NCBI GenBank assembly: GCA_950295325.1
Contig: OX485807.1
Coordinates: 22,913,666-22,973,665, forward strand
DNA: 60,000 nucleotides
Origin: Polytrichum commune
Lineage: Eukaryota > Streptophyta > Polytrichopsida > Polytrichales > Polytrichaceae
Direction of reading: 5' to 3'
Part shown: one piece after another, positions 1 through 12,477 of the stretch
Position numbering within the stretch: the stretch's first letter is position 1
Layout: each line of letters begins with the position of its first letter
Notes under the pieces: model-generated
Seen by the model: the letters and a program-made list of their open reading frames with translations, nothing else
Database searches by the model: none
Told to the model about the DNA's origin: nothing
Position numbers and translations under genes: made by a program

Positions 1-3000
1 CCCAACACTTCCATCATGCACGCTAGCTGCTCAACCTCATTCTCTCCAGGAAAGAGAGGGTATCCTGTGCTCACCATCCCAATCATGTCTCATTAGTACC
101 AAACTGAATAAAAAGAAAATTTACCTCCATAGTGGTGGGGCCAAGCGATTTGCTGACACCTCTATTCCTGATTGGATACGAGGCGGCTCATTATCACCCA
201 TAATTGAGAACCTTGACATGGTCTGACCACTATGTCCAGTAATTGATACATGTCGGTTTGTCATAAGTTGTGTCAATTAGTACCAACCTAAATAAATTTT
301 TTTACCACCTTGTAGTTATTGTGGAAATGATTGATGTAGATTGTTCAGGTCAAGCAAATTTGCTAACATTTGCCAACATGTCTATTCCTGATTGGATTCG
401 AGGAGGCACATTAACACCCACAATTGATAGCCTTGCCATGGTTTGCCCACTATATGTCAGTAGGCACTGAATACCTACCGTGCCTACTACAACCTGTGGC
501 AGGGCTCCTTGCATGCATTTACCTAGTTCTTAAGGAAGACATGTGATGACCATGCAATAGAGCCATGTTGAACTCATGTTGGCCTTAGCAATAAACCCAG
601 ATCTAGCACACTGGTGATCGCATAGGTGATCACACTGTTGTTGTTTCAATCTTTCAAATGGACAGTTGTCCACAGCAACATGTTGGGCAGACGGTGCGGG
701 GGTGGCCAAGGACATTAATTCATATGCACGGGTGCAAAGGGCTGGAACTGCTCGGGCTAATACTATTATGTCTACAATTGTGAAAGTTGTTTTAATGTGG
801 AAGATGAAATATCGAAGATACTGTGCAATTGGAGAGGAAGAACCTGAGAAGAGCTCAGCTAGAATACAGCCAAAGCTCCAAATGTCAATCATGGTGTCAT
901 ATGATAGCCCTGCAGTCCATACGTTTCAACTTGTAAGCATACTGCACAAACAATTTCAAGTAGTGCAGACCCTACTAAAGATCCTATCCCTAAACTTCAC
1001 CAGAAATTTGACTTTGTCAGCTGGTTGATGGATCTTAGGAGTTACCTAGAATAACCTCTGGTGACCGGTAGAAGCGGCTCTGTATGTAGGTATAAACTGC
1101 GTGCACACATAGAGAGAGATTTGTCACAAAATTTCAAAATCACTCTCAATACTGGATTACTGTAACACAATACAACTCTTGATTCCTTCACTGGAAAAAG
1201 GTATCGAACATGTGAAACATGTGATTGGTTTGCACAGAAACCTCGTTCATAGCTGAAGCAACTGGATCCAAAGTCAATCACTTTGATCTTTGACATCGTT
1301 GGATGCTGCAGCAGGATGTTCTCAGGTTTCAGGTCACAGTGTATTACATGCAACTTGCGCAAGAATCGCAGCGTTTGCAGCAGCTGGCTTGCAAAGCTCT
1401 TGATCACAATCAAACTGATGCCCTGAATTTTCAGCTCTGATATCATCACCATGGGAGCAACTTCTAATTTACAAATCTAGTCACAATTAAGAAGAAAAAG
1501 GGGTCCTCACACCAGACAATACGGGTCCTCATACCAAGCTTGTTGTTTTTAAGGGTGCACTACATGAATGAGTAGATGCACATCATCCAACCACATTGCT
1601 TAATCTCATATCTATTGTGGGCCAAATACTTCGAGCGGATAAATGTAGATCTATGTTGCGGTGCTACACAATACAATGCCCAATTGATCAGTGACAGATA
1701 AAAGGATGCCACAATATTTCAAACTTGCCCTAAACTCCAATTACAAATTTGTATACATGGACCCATAGTGTAGTAACGCAGAGATGGGTGGAAGGGGCAC
1801 CTGCTGTCATTTTTTGGCCCCACGGAACCTTGTATGTTTATGGCAATGGAATACACTTGTTCCATTTGTCTTACCAGATTTTTTATTTTATTTTATTTAA
1901 AAAAAAATTAAAAAAAAAAAAAACAAACAAACAAACAAAAAGGGTGGAGGGAGAGGTGACCTGGAAGTTGTTACGTTTGATAAGTTCATACAATGAGATA
2001 TCGTGAAGGGCAAAGGTGATGCAGAGGTGGCTGCGAAAGTAGAATGATTCATAGATTGTCACAATGTTGGTGCTGCCAGGCTCCTCCACTGCCTGCTACA
2101 CCAAAACTTCCATTCCCCATGTCACTTTACTCTTTTTGTCATTTAATGGCCCAACAGGTCATCCTTGAAGATGAAGAACAAAATGTTTGCAATGACAAAA
2201 CGGGTTAACCTACTTCGGATGGGAGGGGTCTCCAATCCCTACCCTCCTCACCTGGTTGCTCACCTATGCTATTGGTATACTAATGTAATGCTCATGAACA
2301 ATTAGAAATAAGCTATCAATAGCTTAGTCGATTATAATATACCCGCAATGCCCTCATCCATGTTATATTAACATAACACCAATTATGAGAAAAACCACAT
2401 GCTGCATGCATGTCCAGTTGTGCATACTCTCAGCTCCAAAAAAAATTTAATCTCAGAGGATATGGACATTCCCATCTTCAATCAGCTTGCTTGCAATTTG
2501 GCAACTTGATGTGCAACTTTGACTATGAAGATTAATCTCCAATGCTTGACAGTCAAAGAGACATAACATACGTGCAAAGGTCAATTCACCTTGGCTAAAA
2601 GATCAAATAAATTATATTTCATTTAGGTATGGCAGTTCTTGTGGGAAGGTCCTGATAAGTACTGCACCATCAAAAAAATCCAGGCTATCTTATTCCCAGA
2701 CCTAATTTTTATTCCTAACCACAGCAGGGTCTTTGTTAAGGTTAATGAGGAGTGCAGTACCTTGTCCCTTAAGTGCTCCAGGATTTTGACCTCCACAAGG
2801 GCTTGTTGGTGAAAGCGTCTCTTGTTACGGATCATTTTCACAGCTCGCACCACTTTGTACTTGTGGTCACTGCACTTGAGGACTTGTCCAAAGCTGCCTT
2901 TCCCCAATATTCCCAGGACTTCATACCTGTATGCCAGCTGATCGTGGTCCACTACATTGTAGTCTCCTCTTTCATCATCATAGCCTGAGCTCGAAGATTC

Positions 3001-6000
3001 ATGTGTAGTCAGATATTAGAGGCTAGCAATCCTAAACATGCAAAAGTCAAAGATGTAACTATTTCCGTAGTCAAAGAAGCTGCACCAAATATCCCTTCGG
3101 GAAAATCGGAAATAGTAACTTGAATGTAAAAATGGAACTATTATACAATTCAATGATAATGCTGCTGTTGTTATTATTGAATTATGACTTCTGTTTTTGG
3201 TCCAGTTGCTCAAGAACTATGACAAATTGATTTCACTTCAATAGTTTCGTGAGTACACTCTTGTACCCAATTCTCTCTTTGAGAGGTTGGGTGGATTCAT
3301 CATGGAGAGCATTACCAGCTATGTAGCCATCAACTTAAACTTCATGACAAAAGCTTATTCCTCCAGAAAACATATTCACTCTGTTGATATAACTACACTG
3401 ATTATGGAATATACTGTGGGCCACATGACTATCGAGTTTATTTCTACATTAAAAACATTAGGGATAACAAGTACTATTCACCAACCCATAATATTTAACA
3501 TTAAAAGTCCACGTTGTCACATATTACATTACTTTTATTGGATTGAATTATATTGTGCTTTGAAAGACTTCCAACCTAGGGGAAGGAGGTAGGTATATCA
3601 CCGGGGGCATGACAAGTGTAAGGTTGCAGATTATTTTTCAAGCATGATGATATATATTGTGTGCCACACTCTAGGGTTGCCCAGTGTAAGTCAAATTATA
3701 CATCTGCCACACTGTTTACCATATTGGTGTAGCATTCTGATTGCTCTAGGAGATAACATCAATTTGAAATTCCATACACACCTTCCAAGAACTACACTAA
3801 ATTTGATATTTAGTGTCACCGATTCTAATTGTCTTGCTCAATACTAATTGTAAACCGTGGTATAGTGTCCCCAACACTAAATGTCAACCCAACATTATTT
3901 GCCACTCCTTGTAAATTTTATGGGGGTAGATTTACAGCGTTGCTGACAAGAGATGGTAGGGTTTTGGACAATGGATGAACTCATCCATCATCCATGACAG
4001 TATTTATTCACTTATTCATAAGATGTGTCATCCGAAAAGTTACCATAGTGACACTAAATACCTAATGACACTTTATATTATAGTTTAGTGTACTACAGTA
4101 CTCTTTAAGGTCAACTTTTTCGTGCTCTAACATGACCTGCCAGAATCAAAAGTATATCCTACAATGGTGGTGCTGAGTACTAGACCTTGTTTAGCAATAG
4201 GTATACATGGGTTATCCAAGATCTGAACCTGCTATTAGATGCTTAATAACAGGACAGACCCGTATGATCATTAGGTACATAAAACCACAACACATCATCA
4301 CAATCATATAATAAGGTGCTGAGCCTACCATAATTGCAGTTGCCAGGAGTGCTAGAAGCCTGGATCTTTTGGCTTTCCAGACCTAGGAAATAGATTTCTG
4401 TGTAGGGAAGGATCTCTTGCTGTTCATATTCCGTCAAAAGGTGTCCGCACTGCCTCAGCACCACTGCACCCTCTGTCGTCATTTATCATTAGCTTCTAGT
4501 CATCCATGCAAATCTTGAGATTTTCAACCCTTACAATTATAACTAATCTCAACAAGTCCACTATCACCATAAGAATTTGAATCCATCATGACACTTACAG
4601 GATCAACGCCAACTAAAGACAAAATAAAGAACTCTTCCTCCTCCGCTGGAGACAACTGGGAATGAGCCAGTTTCCCCAATTCCGTAACCTCGATCATACA
4701 TTGTTTGCTCGATTTGTTCTGCTTGCTGAGAAGCTAACTTAATTACAGGGATATGCTCTTGTCATTTTCCCTTCCCCCTACCAATTCAGAATTTAAGCAA
4801 ATATTGTCGACGAGAAGCTGAGAATGAGTTCAACCTGAGGGAGTAACTCCTACCGCAGAAGACAATGGAAGATTCTTGATGGATCCATTGTTGTTTGCAG
4901 GGGCAGGAAGAGGGATGAAAGTATATTCAGGGGTGGCGCAGACCCCTGGACTCACAGCAGCAGGCATAGCTGTGTCATTTTTCTGCATAGGATCCTATGC
5001 CACAGATTCAATGCTGCAGTCCTCAATGACACTTCCCAAGTCTTTTTATTTTTCATCTCCATATATAAGTCGTATTAGAGCCCTCATCACTTCTGGTATC
5101 TGAATTCTGATCAATCCAAATCTTTCCTTAAATACAATATATTTTCAAGTTTGCAAGTTTGAGGTAAACTTACAAATTCTCTTCTCTGTTGAGTCGGGAG
5201 TGAGGTCTTCTGTGACGCTCCCCTCTCTGTAAGAGCCAATCTTGGGCTTGCTCTTGGAGGAACCTGCCAACACATTACAGTCTTTTCCAGCATGAAACGA
5301 TTGATTTTTCTAATAAAAATTTACCCTAAGTTTAATGTTGAGGTGAATGGTAAGAGTATATCACAGTTTAGCATGTGAATTGCACAGATGGACATTGCAG
5401 TATACGGTTCTTAAAGAGGAACGCATTGAGAATATGCAAGGAGGAAGTGAAAGTTCAATCCGAATACAATTGGAGAAAGATAGAGACACTTACAGCCTGT
5501 GAAGTTCGAGAGGATTGAATACTGTCAACAGGGCTCCCACCAAATCCTGAAAAATACCTGAGTTTCAATCAGCTTGTGTCTTGACACATCCACTAGGCTT
5601 CTAAATAATCCACTAACTTGCTTATTCAACCAGGACATAGTGAGAGAGGATGCATAGTTCAAATATAAATATATATATCTGTCAGCTGCGATATGTTTGG
5701 ATATGCCACATACAATAACCAGGTTAGTAGGTTGGAGTATGAAAGGAGCATGATAAGGTGATGCAGTATAGGATGGAAACGTTGTTGTACCATCATTACT
5801 TCAACGTTATTTCCACATCAAGAATTACTGACTTGAGCTCATCACAATTCCAGCAACTCTTGAACACATACTTTACCTATAGCCTTACATCGAACTGAAG
5901 TCTGACATGGACATTCTTCGATCATACGAGCACATTTGCAAGAAGAAACTTCACGTTGAACCACAGGAGGGAACAATTCTGAAGCAGGTCTCTGGGAGCT

Positions 6001-9000
6001 ACCACATACACAAATTGTACATAAATGACATATATACAACATCAATTTGCAAATTCATGAGCTACATGCTCTTCGGTCCTATCTATTTACATGATACTTT
6101 TAGCCTTCATGAAGCAGGCCATGTCCAGCAGCACAGACTCCCTAAACCCTAAGTTAATTGCGCTTTCAGTCCAGCCATAGGTACAATAGAAACAAGGATA
6201 CATACAGATGATCCTACTATCATTCAGGTCCCTCTATAAAATGGCAGAGATAGGTCCGATGAATGTTGAAAATTGGTTTGAGCCTTTACCAAACCCGGCC
6301 TGTCTCATGTAGAGATGGATGGAAGGCCCGGGGGTGTGGAAATGAAGAAGAGTTGATCATATACCTTCAAAAATGAGATTGGCAATACGGTCTCTGACCT
6401 TCCAGATTTTCTCGAGAAAGCGCCGGACTAGGGCGTCTACCTCATGACTATAGGAACCCCAAAACACATTGCTTACAAGCGCACCCGCCTTGGCGGCCGA
6501 CTTGAGCATGCTGAAGTCCTCAAAAAGGTCCTGGGGCACGTGCTCCGAAATGCTCTGAAACAAGGCATCCCGGGCCGACTGGTAACCCGCACACTTGATG
6601 AGGAAGTGCACCGCGTCCTCGACCGGGTGCCCACAAACAGGGCAGCCAGTAGTGGCCTGCTGCTGCTGGCTATGGCTATGGCTATTATTATTACTATTGT
6701 TATCATCCTCATGCCTACTATTGGACAGGAGGGAGTTCAAAGGCAGGGAGTCTGCCATTAGCTTCAGCTTCAGCCGTGCGCCCAGTGTGTTGATTCCCAT
6801 GAAGGACATGGTACTTCTGTCCTCGAGAAGGAGGGATGGGTTTAAGTGCTTCACATCCGAGGATGCAAGCTGGGGCTTGCAGGCTGTGAATGCTTCTGAA
6901 TCCCTCAATATCACCATCTTTTCTGTTTTCATGTCTATGGTTTCTACAAACACCGATCCCACATTTCTGAGTGCAGGCAGACCCACTAGAATCTTCCAGT
7001 GAGAATCCTTTTTTGGTTCAAGTTTAACAATGCTGTGTAGCAGTACTAAGCATTCTCCATTCAAGTTCATGGACATGGACAAGCTGGACAGCTTTGGAGC
7101 CAATCTAATCTTACTGGAAAATCTACAACACATTGATTCCCAAGAAGGACGAAGTTTTTCCCTCGAGAAGGGATGGGTTTAAGTGCTTCACATCCAAGGA
7201 TGTAGAGTGCTTTTGAATTCCCCCAACATCATCATCTTTTCTGTTTTCATGTCTATGGTTTCTACAAACACCGCCGATCCACATTTCTGAGTGCAGATCC
7301 ACAATTGGCCATCATCTTCCAGTGCAAATCGTTTTTTGGTTCAAGCAATGGTCATTTCTGTTGCTGTGTAGCATTCTCCATTGAATTTTCATGGACATGG
7401 ACAAGCTGGAGAGCTTTTGGGCCAATCTAATGATGTTACTGGAAACTCTCCAAACACGTTAAACAAAAAGCATGAAATTTGTAAATGTACTCTCCTGGGC
7501 AGATTACCTGTAATTATGCAACTCTTGGTACCTAACGGAAGGGCCATTAGAGGAGAGCAATGCCTAGGGATTTCTAGTAGACAACCGTGAACTAGATCCA
7601 CTCCTATTGATAGCTGAAAAACAGAGCACATACGGAAGTCTCTTTTCTTGCCAACCCAAAGCCTGAGCAACCGTAAAGCATAAATGACCATAGGTTTCTG
7701 AGAGAAAACAAATCATTCTTCTTTCATGACATTCCCCACACGTTCCAAAGTTGACGAAAACAACTAAGATATGTTCAGTTGATTAGTCAGTAGTTTTATA
7801 CGAAAAGATATTCGAAGGGTAATAGGGTTCAGGTACCAAGAGGCAGAAAGGTCTGATACATTCCGAGATTGAGCTTGAGCGGCCTTGTAGTTTTGTTGCT
7901 CTGCAGCTGTGTGTGCATCGCTAGCTGACCGTGGCCCATATTATCCCAGTTGCCATTTTCATCATGATGGCTTTCATCTGACCCTCTGCACAGAAACCTC
8001 AGTTTTTGAGAAATGACCAAATACTGATGGTATGAACGAACGAATGAATGAATGAATGCTAAGTCTTACAACAAAGATTAAACCTGAGTTTCTATGTTGA
8101 ACCATCCCGTGTTCTTGAAGTCCAAGGTCTGCAAGGGCAATTAAGTATTCTTTCCTATGTAGAGAGATCCTAGTAATTTCTGATCCTCTCTCCCTCGGAA
8201 GAATTCTACAAGGTATTCAATCAACAAAAAATGCCGTGCAATAGATTGAATTCTGCATGATAAGAACAGCACCAAAAAATTTCAATCAGAGCCAGCTCAA
8301 GTGTACATACACATGATGAAGAAGGGAAAAGTTTGCCTGTGGCATTTTTCGGACTCCAGATTCGAGTCGGGCTGCATCTGTCGATTGCTGGCATTATTAA
8401 ATTTCAGCCTGATCTTCTCCTCCAACTGCATCCTCTCCGTACCCATGTTGCTCCTTCCTTCTTGCAACTCATGCTGCTTACCTTGAAAGCTTTTACCATG
8501 GACCTGTCCGGCCTGCAGGGTACAAACTATTTTCGCATACTCACTCGGTTTATGAGGCTCATTTGCATCGTCTCTCTCTGCTGTTGTTGATGACATCCCT
8601 TCTTCTTCATCGTCAACAACAAATTTTCGGTTCACCGTTTCTGCTGTCATTCCCCTCCCTGTAAGGCATTCATTACTGCTCAGAGTGGGCAAAGTGCACA
8701 GATTTTCTGTATTAGCCCCCACGACCTGTGTCCTTCGAAACACTTGAGCTGACGAAGAGGGTTGTAATTGGGTGGCTGTAAGCACAATATGATGATGAAG
8801 GTTCCTGCTCAAAGTTGGTTTTTGGTCCTTGCTTTTTGTGCCCTGTCGCACCGAAGCATTCTCCGCTCCCGGAAACCCATCCCTCGGTGACCGCATCATA
8901 GCAATTTTGAGTCTCTCCGTTTTGTTGGTGTTCTCCTCCCTTGCCTGTGCACTTCGTGCATACATCAAGGCATGCGCACCTATCATGTCCAAAGGCATGG

Positions 9001-9307
9001 AAGAGTCACCTTCTTGTTTGGGCTCATTATTCTGTATGGTATAACCTACAATAACATCATCATCACCATAACCAGCTCCAGCAGATGCGAGCTCGGCTTG
9101 TTCTGCTGCTAAATTGCGTCGCACCTTTGCAAGGTTGAGTGTGGGTAAGTCGATTCTTCGCGCTCTTTCGCTTGCTGAAATAGGTTTGGAGTGCAGACAT
9201 TTCCTCACCCCGCTGGACCGGGGGCTCAAATCCGTGTGCATAAGGGACGTGAAGTCAAGGAGCTTAATCTCGGCGGCGGAGGTGGAGGTCGCATTCTTCC
9301 TGCCCAT
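1..9307 (-). CDS. DYRK-family dual-specificity kinase, plant DYRK2/DYRKP type (3' end beyond window)
   Basis: Exons inferred from frame and GT-AG sites, 5' to 3': 9307-8311, 8128-8084, 7983-7837, 5978-5877, 5546-5494, 5263-5174, 4994-4854, 4718-4599, 4470-4329, 2984-2761, 2092-1961, 1422-1242, 1096-1046, 909-844, 64-1. They join in frame to about 851 codons. The first ~560 residues are low-complexity and unrecognised. A NAPA-like segment ([15 protein letters not shown]) follows, then a DH-box-like [11 protein letters not shown] and the kinase: glycine loop GKGSFGQV (~640), AVK lysine (~662), HCDLKPEN (~759, the Cys form typical of DYRKs), DFG (~781), YTY activation-loop tyrosines (~793) and RSPE. 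The last codons seen are the [14 protein letters not shown] segment. DYRKs autophosphorylate the second YxY tyrosine and then act on Ser/Thr. All catalytic residues are present. An in-frame TAG lies just upstream of ATG 9307. Exons 2-3 are short and least certain; an alternative acceptor for exon 3 is at 7985. Confidence 0.92.
84..470. repeat. Diverged tandem duplication in DYRK intron 14
   Basis: Bases ~84-250 and ~268-470 are two diverged copies of one unit. Both contain ATTAGTACCAA followed about 70-105 bases later by TCTATTCCTGATTGGAT (at 161 and 381). The offset is 184 at one landmark and 220 at the other, so indels separate the copies. Read on the plus strand, both copies translate to a similar peptide around IPDWIRGG; copy 1 is closed by a TGA. 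It lies antisense within the intron between kinase exons 909-844 and 64-1. I do not recognise the peptide. Confidence 0.7.
3795..4090. mobile_element. TA-flanked MITE, family C copy 1, in DYRK intron 9
   Basis: The left end reads CACTAAATTTGATATTTAG and the right end ...TTTAGTG; both are bounded by TA. The interior matches the reverse complement of the copy at 27728-28071, for example the shared GATGAACTCATCCAT region and the CAATACTAATTGTAAACCG region. No ORF of note. A TA duplication with short terminal inverted repeats fits a Stowaway/mariner-type MITE. Because TA is self-complementary it could also be part of the TIR. Confidence 0.65.
6357..7133 (-). pseudogene. LINE-type retrotransposon C-terminal remnant in DYRK intron 3
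   Basis: A 258-codon open frame on the same strand as the kinase gene lies in the intron between exons 7983-7837 and 5978-5877. Near residue 164 it has a CxxC-x8-H-x4-C knuckle ([19 protein letters not shown]), preceded by a LPLNSLL motif and followed by [12 protein letters not shown]. This combination is typical of the region after the reverse transcriptase in LINE ORF2 proteins (zf-RVT-like). No reverse transcriptase or endonuclease domain is visible, so it is a 5'-truncated or decayed copy. A Asn/Ser/His/Gln run (residues ~140-160) interrupts it. The N-terminal half lies in a duplicated segment and I cannot assign it. The domain call rests on motif shape only. Confidence 0.6.
6790..7440. 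repeat. ~320-bp tandem duplication overlapping the LINE remnant
   Basis: Bases ~6790-7110 are repeated at ~7140-7440. Landmarks shared by both copies are GGGATGGGTTTAAGTGC (6833 and 7170), TTCTGTTTTCATGTCTATGG (6921 and 7239) and GGACATGGACAAGCTGGA (7071 and 7393), offset by 337, 318 and 322. The second copy has small indels that break the open frame present in the first. Confidence 0.8.
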
Positions 9308-9488
9308 CTTACAATGCTAATATAACCCACGTTGTTTCTTGAAGCTGTTTGCAATTAATTTTGTTTCTAGGATCTTTCCCTCTATTGTTTGTTTCTTTCT
9401 CGTATTACAAAACCTAATGAAGCGTCCCTCTTCTTGTCACTGTTGATCCACATGAAGAAGTATGAGCAGGTGGTTGTTGTTCGCTGCC

Positions 9489-9519
<31 letters not shown>

Positions 9520-9925
9520 TGTGTTTGTTGCAATGATGATGTAGTATTCGTCCGACCTGCGGAGTTTGTTTCAGATTTCCGGATACCAACTTCAACCTCC
9601 ACTGAGAATCCCTCATGGAAATGATTAACCTCCTGCTGCAGCTTTGATGTTTGGGGCAAACAATCCACCATACCTGCACCATCTCCGACTCGCGACATTT
9701 CAATAAATCCCCAAGAAAATTAGTAATGATCGTCGGTCACAGAGCCAACTCCAAGTTCCGAAAGGCTAGATGATGGATTGAAGCGCGAGCTACACGAGAT
9801 TCCACAAGGAGGAGGGAACGATGGCAACATTCACATGGCGATTCAGGAAAGCCCAGGCATGGTGTTGATCCAACAATAAGTGCTCGAGAATGGACATCCA
9901 TAAGGACATTCATCTTGCCCACCAT
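9308..9925 (-). other. Probable 5' leader of the DYRK gene with uORF and CAA repeat
   Basis: Immediately upstream of ATG 9307 there is no convincing coding exon. On the minus strand a 94-codon frame runs 9698-9414 and overlaps an alternative frame at 9703-9437. Both cross a CAA/ACA trinucleotide tract (about 9485-9530), giving poly-Thr or poly-Gln depending on frame. If transcribed, the ATG at 9698 would be an upstream ORF. A further minus-strand frame of 62 codons (9925-9737) is unrecognised. Transcript start unknown. Confidence 0.35.
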
Positions 9926-12114
9926 CTTCCATCCACGAGCTAAGTTAGGGTTAACTCTTCAAGGTGGATTCACCTTCAATGTTAGCTGCTCTTGAATGTT
10001 TGCGGTGTTTAAAAGAGCTGTCACACACCTCGACACATGTCAGTGCAGGCAGAGCACTCTCGCGTCATTCAATTCTGGAAGACTGAAAACTTTTGAGATC
10101 GTAGACACCAAACTTAATTACGAAAACAGCTGAAATTTATGATGATCATCTCAGTGTGCGTGCCTCTGTAATGGACAATTCTTGCTGAGAAGCTCGGATA
10201 TCATTTGATTCGCAAGGAACCCAACTTTCTTAACATCTAATGGGTTGAAGAAAGTGCTACTCCCAGACTGGAAAGACGAAATGGATAAGACGCGACTCTT
10301 GGTCGTCGCTATCTATGTGTATAAACAGAGGTACATCTCAGGTTGGTGGGAGCAAGTAAGTTACGATTGACTCACTGCTAATTGGTAGAATATGGTAGCT
10401 TCGCCTCATGCTGATTATTTAAGACTACCGCAAATGAAACCATATTGATAGACTCAACAAGCCTTCCAACGTCGAACTGCATGCATACATGAACCCTCCC
10501 CGCCTTCCCTCCCTCTCAATAATCCAACCTTGTCGGCATCACATCATGTCAGAGTTTGAGACATCAAACGGATTGAACGTTTTAGATGTCACCCGCATAA
10601 TCATCTTCACTTGTGCCCCACGATGGCCGTCAGACAAATTCCAAATCATCTCAGTTGACATCTCAACAGAAGTGACCAACCCAGTGCATTAAGCTGTATT
10701 ATGCATAGACCATGAAGTCAATTGCCCTCTCTTGTACAGGCAATCAGGGCGTGCTTGCAACAAGAGGTAACTTCGGTTCAGTATTGCAATGGATAATTAT
10801 TAACACAAGCTTATGGAAGCCTGCAAGGGCATCGAGGAGACACCCAATCGATGGAGGCAAGGGATCCATATAGGTACTTCACCATGCCATTCAGACTCTG
10901 TAGATTAGTGAAATTTGGGGAGAAATCCCCAACCAACCCAATCAAAGCTAACCTCCAAACGAAGAAGGGAGTGAATTATGCGAGGAGCCAAAGCTTCAAA
11001 GCGTTTCAACGTATATTACAGGGTGCAAGAAGCATCGGACGCAAAGAACATACTATGAGGAGGGTTCAAGACATATACAAGGGAGGAGGAGGAGGACAAC
11101 GCAGCGGTTAGACTAAATTACAACTTCAGTGCCCCAGCAAGGAGTGACTCAACTTGTACCAGCGGTTATGGACGGCTAATTATCCTCTCAAGTAAATTTA
11201 CTACCTGTAGTTAAATAGAAATCCCTGCCTGTGTAATCGTTAATTACAGGTGCCTCTCACTTTAAGAGGCTCTCACCATCATTTTGCAACAATATGAGTC
11301 CTTCAAATGGATCAACTAAAGGATATCAAACATGAATACCAATCAAACGGCTGTCAATTTGTTACGAAGAAGCCTTCAACATTCATTCTCCAGTTGGCAA
11401 CTAGGTGTATGAACTGGACAACCAGTGTATGGCATTAGCTCCAGCAGAAGGCAATAGGCAGTATTTCATTATGGGCTTGTGTTGTTCTGGATCCTGGACT
11501 GCAGTCTTGCTATGATTTGTTGTGTTTACAGTCATTGGCTACGCTGCACAAGGTAATAGGTACACTTGTCATAAGCGAGCATAACACTTGTCATAACCTT
11601 CCAACTAGGAAAGAGTTATGCAGATTTATATATATTCCCATAATTGCTTGGAAGGCCAGATTTTATTTCATGGACTTCGTATACCTAGTATTGATCCTAG
11701 GTGTACTGGGTCCTTTCCAGCTCCGGATGGAGTTACTCTGAAGGTTGGGAATTTCAGGGCCTACTATTCGTCATCACTCCTGGATTGTGGAGCATGGACC
11801 TGATTCATAATGAATGGCAACAAGATGCCACTGATCCTATTTGGCCTTCGGCAGCACTATGCTTGCAAACAAAACCCATATTCCAAAATTCTGTTACAAA
11901 CTGGAATCACACTGATGTCTGCTAGCCTGAAAGTTGCAGGAAGGGTGTGTACAGTACTTTCCAGAGCTCAGGAAGATGCGCTACTTAGTTCTTATTTAGC
12001 TATTTCACTCTGCGCAACAAGAAGCCAGCTGAAATCTGGAGATAAAGTTGGTGAGATCGGTTAAGTGCAAACAAAGAACAGGTCAATGAGATTGACTATT
12101 TTGTTTAGTGGAAT
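9926..12114. other. Intergenic spacer, nothing recognised
   Basis: This spacer lies between the DYRK upstream region and the 3' flank of the receptor gene. Short open frames occur on the plus strand (for example 10851-11111, 86 codons) but lack recognisable motifs. I see no TIR element or RNA gene here. It presumably holds the DYRK promoter. Confidence 0.4.
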
Positions 12115-12120
12115 TTTATT
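12115..12120 (-). terminator. Candidate poly(A) signal AATAAA for the receptor kinase
   Basis: AATAAA on the minus strand about 360 bases after the receptor stop codon, on the correct strand. Plant poly(A) signals are loose, so this is only a candidate 3' end. Confidence 0.3.
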
Positions 12121-12477
12121 GATCAAGCTCTTTGCTTTCAACATGTGTAACTAAGAGCGCATTGGATAACCTAAAACTAGATCACAGACTACCAAAAAAG
12201 ATTTGATTGCCTTTTGGTCTACTGCTCTAGAATCTACCATTGTACAGGTGAATATCATCATCAGCTCTGAGGACTCGATCGAGGAGGTGCTCACCGCCTT
12301 TGCAAAGACGCATGTACAGCTGTTTCCTGAAGAGTAGTCGCCATTCAGGACTTTTTAATTTGTACCGAGGGTTACAATATTGCACAAGAGTAGAGCTCCA
12401 GTTTCTTCTTGAGAAGAAACATGACGTGTACTGTTTTCAATAACCTTGATACAACAAGACGTCACAATCTTCAGTAC

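Noticed and set aside
6444-7002. Plus-strand frames of 105 and 135 codons
   Set aside because: They are antisense shadows of the LINE remnant frame on the minus strand.
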